27,353 nt of DNA from contig WSUB01000308.1 of assembly GCA_019633425.1 (NCBI GenBank), positions 1-27,353 of the forward strand, written 5' to 3'. This stretch comes from Tulasnella sp. 424 (taxonomy: Eukaryota; Basidiomycota; Agaricomycetes; Cantharellales; Tulasnellaceae). The notes beneath the pieces are model-generated. The model did no database searches. It saw nothing but the letters and a program-made list of their open reading frames with translations, and was not told the origin of the DNA. Made by a program: the position numbers and the translations under genes. Below are positions 19,915-27,353 of this stretch, in pieces (the stretch's first letter is position 1; every line of letters starts with the position of its first letter).

Positions 19915-22900
19915 CTAATGGCGGTTAGATGTGGGTGCCCCAACCGTCTGCACGTGTTGCTCCTGGGTGGATGCTAGCGTTGGAGTTTCTACATTTGGAT
20001 GAGCCAGGTGAAGACGGTGCTCGCGACAGAGCGAAACACCCTTCTCATCACCGATTTCGGAAAAAAAGGCGGATGCCTCATCAATATATGCCATTGATTC
20101 GTCATGGTGATGTTCGAGTCCACGGGCCTGTGCGAGAATCAAAGAAGCTCTTGCCTTCGACGGTAGGATGCCAGCTTGGGCATAAAAGTCGAGGGCCCTC
20201 CTGGCATCGGAAGCTGCGGTACCGTACTCCAGGCGCGCGATATGGACGGTAGCAAGCCCGAGAGCTGCATTTGCCGCACCTAGACCGTGCTCCCCTTTGT
20301 TGCACAACTTTTGTGCTTCGTTGAACAGAAACTCAGCTTCTGCATCCTGGCACTGCATCCGGCGGAGATATCCCAGCCCACACACAACCTCGCCGATGCC
20401 GAGGGAATGATCGAGTTGGCGATAGATGGTTTGGGCTTCCGTGTATGACTCCTCGGCTTTGAGGTAATCGCTTTGGGATCTGTGAAGGTCTCCTACCCCG
20501 CAAAGCGTTTCAGCGACTCCAAGTTTGTTTTCGACACTTTTGTAGAGGTTCTTTGCTTGTTCAAAGCAGGAGTGTGCTTCGGAGTATTGACCTTGGACAC
20601 AATGGATGTAGCCCAACCCGCAGATTGCACCAGCCAGTCCAAGTGGGTGGCTTTGATGGCCAACTCGCTGGTACGTGCTTCGGGCCTCGATGTACGACTC
20701 CCTAGCTTTGAAATATTTTCCCTGGAGGCGGTAGAGATCTCCTATCCCGCAGCTTGCCTCAGCGATGCCGGTTTTGTTTCCTATTGTAGCGTATAAGCTC
20801 CCCGCTTCCGAAAAGCATGAATGTGCTCGGGAATATCGGCCTTGGAAACAGAGTATGTGACCCAACCCAACAGCTGCATCGGCTAGGCCTGGGGTATGGT
20901 TGAGTTTCTCGAAGATCTTTTGAGCTTCTCGGTACAGCTCAAATGCCTTTCTGTGCTTTCCCTGTTGGCGATAGGTATCCCCAAGACTGCATTTGGTAGA
21001 GGCATCTTCTAATGGGCAGCCAATCTGATTGTAAAAGGCTCCGACCTCCCTGAAAGTTGTCTCTGCAACGGCAAAGCGACACTGCAGTCGATTGATGTGT
21101 GCCAGGCTGGTCTGCACTCCTGCCTTGCCAAGATTATCTCCTAACGAAGCAGATATTTGCAGGGCTGTGGTGAAGTTTTCCTCGGCACTGAAATATCGAC
21201 GCTGCTCCCGGTAGAGTTCCCCAAGCTGCCGAAGTGTTTTTGCACGAGAGGACCTGTCTCCTATCTCAGTGGAGACCCGCAGAGTCTCGGTGAACAGCTC
21301 TTCGGCCTTGGGATATTGACCCTGCTGTTGGTGCAGTTGCCCGATCTTGCGAAGCCTCTCGATATGGTTGGACTCGGCCTGCATCAGAGTAAGGCTGGTT
21401 ATAGCCTCTGCAAAGTGCTTCTCAGCCTCTAAGTGACGATCTTGCATTTGGTAGAGGCACGCAAGCTGGAAAAGCATCTCGGCATGATGGAACCTGTCTC
21501 CCAGCGAGGTGTATGCTGTTTGAGCCTCAGTGAAATATTCCTCTGCCTTCGAGTGTCGACCTTGCCTTCGGTAAAGGTCCCCAAGGCGGCAAAGCGTCTC
21601 AGCACGGTTCGATTCGTCTTTCAATGAGGCATCAACCATACAGGCCTCGGTGAAATGGTCGGCCGCATCGGAATATCGACCCTGCACTTGATAGAGGTCT
21701 CCTAGCTTGCGAAGTATCGCAGCTCTACCACGTTTATCTCCATTCGAAGCAAAGATGTTTATCGCTTCGGTGAGATGCTTCCTCGCCTCTGAATATCGAG
21801 CTTGCGTCCAGCAGAGGTGTCCAAGCTGCCCAAGAACGTAGGCACGATTGGAATCCTGTCCCGACGAGGCCAAAATGGTCAAGGCCTGGGTATAGCGCTC
21901 CTCTGCCTCAGCGTATCGACCCTGATTCAGGTAAAGGCGTCCGAGCTGATTAAGCACGATGGTACAGCCTTTCTTCTCCTCCAAATGCTCTCTTATGGTC
22001 AAAGCCTGCTTGTAGTGACCCTCCGCCTCGGTAAATCGACCCTGATCCTGACAGAGTTTCCCAAGCCAGTAAAGCACATTGGCACGATTGCAATTCTCTG
22101 CCAACAAGGCCAAAATAGTCAAGGCCTGGGTGTAGTGCTCCTCCGCCTCAGTGTATCTACCCTGATTCAGGTAAAGGTTCCCGAGACGATCAAGCATGAC
22201 GGCACAGCCTTTCTTCTCCTCCAAATGCTCTCGTATGGTCAAAGCCTGCTTGTAGTGGTTCTCCGCCTCAGTAAATCTACCCTGACCCTGATAGAGCTCC
22301 CCAAGACTACAAAGCACATCGGAACGATTGGACTCCTTTCCTAATGAGGTGCAGATGGCCAGAGCCTTGATGTAGTACTCCTCTGCCTCAGGGTATTGAC
22401 CCTGCCCCCAGTAGAGGCTCCCGAGACGATTAAGCATGACAGCACATTCGGGCTGTTCTTCTAAACGCTCTCGTATGGTCAAAGTCTGCTTGTAATGCTC
22501 CTCCGCCTCGGTATAATGACCCTGATCCTGGTAGAGGTCCCCAAGCTGGCAATGGGTTAAGGCACGGGTGGATTCTTCTCCTAATGAGGCCCAAATCGGA
22601 AGGGCCCGGGTGTAGTGTTTTATTGCCTCATGATACTGATTCTGCATCCGGTAGAGGCCCCCGAGACGATCAAGGATGGTGGCAGAGCCTGAGGTCTGCT
22701 TCAGGCGCTCCCGTACGGTCAAAGCCTGCTTGTAGTGGTCCTCCGCCTCGGTATATCGACCCCGATCCAGGTAGAAGTCCCCAAGCCGGGAAAGCGCTTT
22801 GGCACGATCGGATCCCTTTCCCAATGAATTCCAGATTTCCAAAGCCTTGACGTAGTATTCCTCTGCCTCGGGGTATCGCTTCTGCTTTAGGTAGAGCGTC

Positions 22901-24855
22901 CCGAGCTTTTGGAGCACCTCAGCGCGCTGGGTATCATCTTGCATCGATGCGCAGATTTGCAGAGCATCGTTGAAGCGCTCTTCTGTCTCGCTGTATCGAC
23001 CCTGTCTTTGGCAGAGGTCTCCAAGTTCGTTAAGGATCTTGACACGATTGCGGTCGTTTCCCATTCTAGTGTAGCTTTGCAACGCCTTGCCGAAAAGCTC
23101 CTCGGCATTGGAAAGTTGGCCTTCGCGGTTGCGTACCATCGCTAGCTCGAATGTGGTGTCCGCAAAGCCAGGATCATCGTTGAGAAGGGAGCGGATCTGG
23201 TCTGCGGTGGTATGGCACGACACGGCACCGTCGAGCTTTCCTTGGGCCTTATAGACATCCCCTAGCCCGTGAATTGCATCCGCGAATCCCTTGCGGCAGC
23301 CGTTTTGGGCGAAGAGATCCCTTGCCCCGATGAAAAACTCCTCCGCTTCAGTGAAATTTTCCTCATTGAGACTGGTGCGGCCCCATTCCAGGCAGCGAGA
23401 CGCATGTTGCATGTTGAGCACAGAAGATCCTCGACTGCGGTAGAGTGGTTGAACATCTCCTGAGTCTTGCGATTCCCTAATGGGCAATACGCTTATTGCT
23501 CTAAGCAGAGGAGAAGAGCGTGGTAGCAACTCCTCTGTCAGTTTCCTGTGGACAGGGATGCTCATAGGCTGTTCGGGATCGAAGAATCGTCAATATAGAC
23601 GCAGGGGCGGGTATGAATATGTTGTCTTACCATGAATAGGATATCCATCCAGCACTGCATTGCGCTGGGCCTATTTTTAGGGTCCGGAATCCAACATTTG
23701 GACATCAATCGGCAGAGACCTAGATGCGAAGTCGTTATGAGTCAAGCGACTTCGTCGATCAGTTGGTGGGCTTGCCTTCTATGACTCGACTGATCTCGCT
23801 TCCCCTGGTCATAAACATGTGCCTCTTGATAACATAGGTCCCGATTGCGCTGTCGGTCTTCGCATCATCGAATATAATTGAGCCTGTCAGTGTCTGGTGA
23901 ACGGCACCATGCATACTTGAGCGGGTTCTACATCATAGTGCGACTTCCAGCAGAGCTTACCTCCCAGCAGACGCATCCAAAGGCCCACATATCACCAGCC
24001 AGACTCGACTGAGAGCCCGATAAGAGCTCGGGGGACACCCATCGCAGTGAGGAAAGTGGACCTGTTAAGGTTAAAGTGCCTGTATTATCTTGAAAATTGA
24101 TTCGAAGCGCATTGTCGACGGTTGCTTGCTGATTTGGTGCCGCTTGTCTCATTGATTGGTCAAGATCGGCCTTGGGGCTATCCAAAACACGAGCCGAGCA
24201 AAAACTCGTAATAATCGCTCTACCGGATCCAGAGACCAGAATATTAAGCTATAAATCGGTTGGCATTAGGAATAGAGATAGAGAACTGACAAGAAGTCGA
24301 CGTACCGATGTAAGGTCGCCATGACAGATCGGCGGTTTCTGACTATGAAGATACTCAAGCCCACTTGCTACGTCGTATAGCTATGTGTAGTAACGCTCAA
24401 TCAAGGGGTGGAGACATGGATAAGGTTTTAACGTACAAGCGAAACCCGTTCCGAAGGTTGCCAATCTGCTGAGGATACGAACTCTCTTATGTTTCCGTTC
24501 TTTTCCCAAGGAAGGATGATCCACGCAATCTTTTTCTCATAACTTGCCACAAAACCTTGTGTTTTGACTATGTTTTCATGGTCTAGTCTGTGTAGAAGGA
24601 TAAGCTCGTGAACGAAAGACTGACAAGAGGAGTCAGCAAAGTAAGGTGACGGCGTAAGAGATAGAAAGTGCTCACTGAAGTGAGTCGTTCCCGGTCAGAG
24701 TCCTGTTCAAATTTAAATATCTTCACAGCTACGTCATCCAGATCTTCGCCTTCTATAGCAAGCTTTCCTGCGATGACAACCGGTTTCGCTCCTCGATGCT
24801 GCTGCCATTTTTGGGGGAAGACTATCTGGTTTCTATCAATTCGGTCCCCAGACAT
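19915..24855 (-). CDS. Pseudokinase-TPR fusion protein, copy 3 (longest)
   Basis: Seven-exon model, complement of join(19915..23568, 23631..23719, 23776..23893, 23961..24248, 24306..24380, 24437..24619, 24676..24855), about 1528 aa. Residues 1-311 are the kinase fold: VAVK near 44, SFVHELILLH, catalytic loop CHGDLTSLNILV (catalytic Asp kept, unlike copies 1 and 2), SFC for DFG, VSPELL, DMWAFGCVCWE, CRLMSKCWIPDP. Residues 312-1528 hold 28 TPR-like repeats of 40 residues. Six more than copy 2 come from a 240-nt double-TPR expansion at 21841-22800. Intron 4 has a normal GTAAGC donor where copies 1 and 2 have GC; intron 5 has a GC donor. It ends SNRH-TAG. The start at 24855 follows a conserved uORF; the upstream GTG frame (NLQWKILDSM) is preceded by a stop. 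Divergent from the transaldolase. Confidence 0.88.
21841..22920. repeat. 240-bp tandem repeat of double TPR units inside copy 3
   Basis: Four consecutive 240-bp units start at 21841, 22081, 22321 and 22561, with a half unit at 22801-22920. Each encodes two 40-residue TPRs (one YKQALTIREHLEE type, one xTQALTI type). The pair 21961-22080 and 22201-22320 is nearly identical, so the latest duplication is recent. Kinase-TPR copies 1 and 2 have a single equivalent unit. Confidence 0.85.
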
Positions 24856-24859
24856 AGAG

Positions 24860-24901
24860 TCAAGGATCTTCCACTGAAGGTTCACGATGCTTGGTGATCA
24901 T
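24860..24901 (-). promoter_or_regulatory. Conserved uORF of kinase-TPR copy 3
   Basis: 13 codons, MITKHREPSVEDP, TGA 4 nt before the main ATG at 24855. This is the most diverged of the three, yet length and frame are unchanged. Confidence 0.55.
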
Positions 24902-24924
24902 ATCCTTTAAATGAAATCCTCTTC

Positions 24925-24934
24925 CGTACGTACG
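24925..24934. promoter_or_regulatory. CGTACGTACG palindrome, copy 3
   Basis: Perfect palindrome 70 nt upstream of the main ATG, as in copy 2. Function unknown. Confidence 0.4.
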
Positions 24935-25508
24935 GGTAGAAACTCCCCTAGGCACTCAACTTCATCGGGTTCGTTCTTGCCATCCGATCGATACTGGGGC
25001 TCGGAATGGCTCCCGCCTTTGACCTCTTCACTCGCGGAAGAAGTCCCCTAGAAAGAAGTCAACGTTGAGAAGTCCTGAAATCTGTAGCAAGACTTTTAAT
25101 ACGTGCAAGTTTTTTGAACAGAAATTTTTTCATTGTCTGAAAGGACTCTATGGTCTAGATTCGGAAAAAGACGTTTTAGGGCTTGTCCAGACTGACTATG
25201 CCACCTGGTAATCCGTTGGAGTCTGTCAAGTCTCTGAAGTTGGTCTCGCGAGTGGAGGTGGGAGGGGCCACGGGATGTCTCTGGGTAGGTGGTGGAAGGA
25301 AGTCACACCGCCACGCCGCATGTGTGCCTCACGCTTGCTGTGCCAGCACGGTTGATGTTCCAAATAGATCCATAGAGTGCTGTCTACAAGTCAGAGAACG
25401 AGAACAGCGATCAGAGACTTCAGAAAAGGTTTGGCATTTAATGCTAATCTATGCATGCTACATGCGTACAGAAGCTGAAGTTTTTTGTTGTTGTTGGGGG
25501 CAGGTACA

Positions 25509-25525
25509 AGATAAGATAAGATAAG
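25509..25525 (+). promoter_or_regulatory. Triple GATA box, unit D
   Basis: AGATAAGATAAGATAAG, about 290 nt upstream of the transaldolase ATG, retained in the promoter relics of A and C. Candidate GATA-factor site. Confidence 0.55.
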
Positions 25526-25713
25526 CCGGGCCGGAGGGGACCACCAGACTTTTCGAGTTCCGCTGTGGAGACAAAGAGACCCACTCAGGAGTGCGCATAA
25601 CCGTGAAGGTCCGTGGAGAGTAGCATGGATGGGGAAGGGGTCGGATCTCCGCGGGGGAGGGCATAAGTGGACATGGAGATGATGAGACCCTTCCCGCGAC
25701 CCCATCAGTCTAG

Positions 25714-25720
25714 TTTATAA
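25714..25720 (+). promoter_or_regulatory. TATA-like box of the transaldolase gene
   Basis: TTTATAA 81 nt before the ATG, at a suitable distance for a start site in the pyrimidine-rich leader. The relic promoters have CTATTTAGAA or CTATTTAAAA here. Confidence 0.4.
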
Positions 25721-25801
25721 CCACCCATCGCATTCCTCACACATCTCTCAACAACTTCACATCCACTCGCATTCCCTCCCCCCTCCCTTGCATCCTGCAT
25801 C

Positions 25802-27264
25802 ATGACTAGCTCTCTCGACCAGCTCAAAGCATCCGGTACCGTCGTCGTCTCCGACTCGGGCGATTTCGAGTGTAAGTTTCCCGTTCTGTTCGACCTGCAA
25901 AAAAGCCGTTGGCATGAATTTCCTCGGATCTCCCGAGATCTTCATGTGGTTTCTATTTACACGGCATTGACTAATTACGATTTTCTCAATGCAGCCATCG
26001 ACCAGTACAAGCCTCAAGATGCTATAACAAACCCGGTAGGTTGTACTCGAGGGGGCGCAATCGACCCTGATCGGCAAACAAAAATTCAGCCGCTAACTCG
26101 ACTCGACGACACCAGTCCCTCATTCTCGCAGCTGCTAAGAAGGAGGGCTACGCCAAGCTCATCGATGCTGCTGTCGAATATGCCAAGAAGAAGGGTGGCA
26201 GCGTCGACGAGCAGACCGAGACCGCCATGGACCGACTGGTGAGTTGACTTACCCCACATTTCGGCCGAGGCACGTTTCTGACCATAACCCCGACTCCCTT
26301 CTCAACTAGCTCGTCGAATTCGGCAGTGCTATCCTGAAGATCATCCCCGGTCGTGTCTCCACCGAAGTCGATGCCCGTCTCTCCTTCGATAAGGAGAAGA
26401 CGAAGGCCAAGGTGAGCCCCGCGGAGTTCCCTTGCCCGCAAAAAACCCATTTCACATTGCTCACCCCACTTGAACATCCCACCCCCTAGGCCCGCCAACT
26501 CATCAAACTCTACGAATAGAACGGTATCGGCAAAGAGCGCGTCCTCATCAAAATCGCCTCGACATGGGAAGGCATCCAAGCCGCCCGCGAACTCGAGCGT
26601 GACGAGCAGATCCACTGCAACCTCACCCTCCTCTTCGGTTTCGGTCAGGCCGTCGCTTGCGCCGAGGCTGGCGTCACTTTGATCTCTCCCTTCGTCGGTC
26701 GTATCCTCGACTGGCACAAGGCTCGTCCGGAGAACAAGGACAAGAAGTTCGTCGGAGAGGAGGACCCTGGTGTCCAGAGCGTCCAGAAGATCTTCAACTA
26801 CTACAAGCAGCACGGCTACAGGACCATCGTCATGGGTGCTTCTTTCTGTAACGTGAGCCTATCCTGTCCGTGAATTGCGAGCTGTTGTTGACAGGTGCTT
26901 TTTCTAGACCGGCGAAATCATTGCCCTCAGCGGTGTCGACTTCCTCACCATCTCTCCAAACCTTCTCGAGGAGCTCAAGAACTCCACCACTCCCGTTCCT
27001 AAGAAGCTCAAGGCCGAAGACGGTATGTTTCAGCCTCCTCTAACCTAGTTCAATAGTACAGGATTTCCTGGCCTGCTTTGTCTCTCGTTCTCAGCCTCCG
27101 CCGCCCCAATGCCCAAGATCTCCTACATCGACAACGAGCCTGAATTCCGCTGGGCACTCCTCAAGGAGCAGATGGCGTTCGAGAAGCTTCACGAGGGTAT
27201 CCGCAAGTTCGCAGAGGACGGCGAGACTCTCAAGGCTACGTTGAGGAAGAAGCTCCAGGCTTGA
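25802..27264 (+). CDS. TAL1: Transaldolase, seven exons, interrupted by an in-frame TAG
   Basis: Transaldolase (pentose phosphate pathway, cytosol) moves a dihydroxyacetone unit from sedoheptulose-7-phosphate to glyceraldehyde-3-phosphate through a lysine Schiff base. Model: join(25802..25871, 25995..26035, 26116..26238, 26310..26411, 26490..26852, 26908..27022, 27095..27264), 327 codons plus stop, the usual family length. Visible: [20 protein letters not shown], signature [13 protein letters not shown], catalytic-lysine motif [28 protein letters not shown], and C-terminus [11 protein letters not shown]. All junctions are GT-AG and in frame. Codon 122 is TAG (26517-26519, [15 protein letters not shown]), before the catalytic lysine; both pseudogene copies have GAG there. 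As written the product stops at 121 residues. This is a natural nonsense allele, readthrough, or a base-call error; the rest looks fully functional. Confidence 0.93.
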
Positions 27265-27353
27265 AAAATGAAAGGCTGGCTCCTCTCCCATCGTGGTTTG
27301 TGAACAGGCCTATCCTACCTCTCATCTCTCATTTAAGTCGTCGATTGCATAGC
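27265..27353 (+). other. Transaldolase 3' flank
   Basis: Region downstream of the TGA, to the window edge. No other gene is visible and no clear AATAAA signal was seen. Confidence 0.5.

Larger units (their letters stand above)
24935..25801. promoter_or_regulatory. Divergent intergenic region: kinase-TPR 3 / transaldolase promoter
   Basis: About 0.9 kb separates the two divergent start codons. It holds the triple GATA box, a GCCGGGCCGG tract and, nearer the transaldolase, a TATA-like box and a pyrimidine-rich CCCTCCCCCCTCCC tract just before the ATG. No gene is supported. This is probably the ancestral arrangement from which the relic promoters in A and C derive. Confidence 0.6.

Noticed and set aside
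21802..22344. 180-codon plus-strand ORF with periodic sequence
   Set aside because: Antisense shadow of the 240-bp TPR repeats in kinase-TPR copy 3.
21841..22920. Tandem repeats as a CRISPR or satellite array
   Set aside because: The period is 240 bp without spacers, and the repeats encode in-frame TPRs within an open gene.
24856..24885. GTG start giving NLQWKILDSM at the N-terminus of copy 3
   Set aside because: A non-ATG start is unlikely, the frame is closed just upstream by TGA, and copies 1 and 2 have no start in this frame before the ATG.
26148..26813. 221-codon minus-strand ORF
   Set aside because: It is the antisense shadow of transaldolase exons 3-5, where strong third-position bias keeps the reverse frame open.

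Overview
The window is nuclear DNA of a filamentous fungus, most likely a basidiomycete of the Agaricomycetes. The evidence is 50-70 nt introns, a transaldolase with seven small exons, and TKL-like kinases and long TPR proteins in multiple copies. A Cantharellales-like genome (Rhizoctonia/Tulasnella type) is a guess from gene-family flavour only.

The window is a decayed tandem array of one duplicated multigene block. Left to right: (A) kinase-TPR fusion gene 1 on the minus strand, cut by the left edge; an inverted transaldolase pseudogene; a broken PPR gene (+); an intact kinase gene (+). (B) a remnant only: the last ~45 codons of a lost kinase-TPR gene, then a truncated PPR copy. (C) kinase-TPR gene 2 (-); a second inverted transaldolase pseudogene; a broken PPR copy joined by deletion to a kinase tail. 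(D) kinase-TPR gene 3 (-) and, divergent from it, a full-length transaldolase gene (+) with one in-frame TAG.

The main discovery is that what looks like separate short kinase ORFs and long TPR ORFs is one seven-exon gene, present three times. Each copy has six short exons encoding a degenerate kinase domain (about 303-311 residues). These splice in phase 0 into one large exon encoding 22 to 28 forty-residue TPRs (copy 2 about 1270 aa, copy 3 about 1528 aa). The DFG motif is GFC or SFC in every copy and the catalytic Asp is Asn in copies 1 and 2, so these are predicted pseudokinases. Copy 3 gained three extra 240-nt double-TPR units. Each copy has a conserved 13-codon upstream ORF ending 4 nt before the main ATG, and each keeps a GC-AG intron.

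The neighbouring kinase gene (7061-8513) keeps all catalytic motifs and shares four intron positions with the pseudokinase part, so the two are paralogues. All three kinase-TPR genes are open, while every transaldolase and PPR copy carries a disabling change. This suggests selection on the kinase-TPR genes and relaxed passengers. Splice models come from reading donors, acceptors and frame; there is no transcript evidence.
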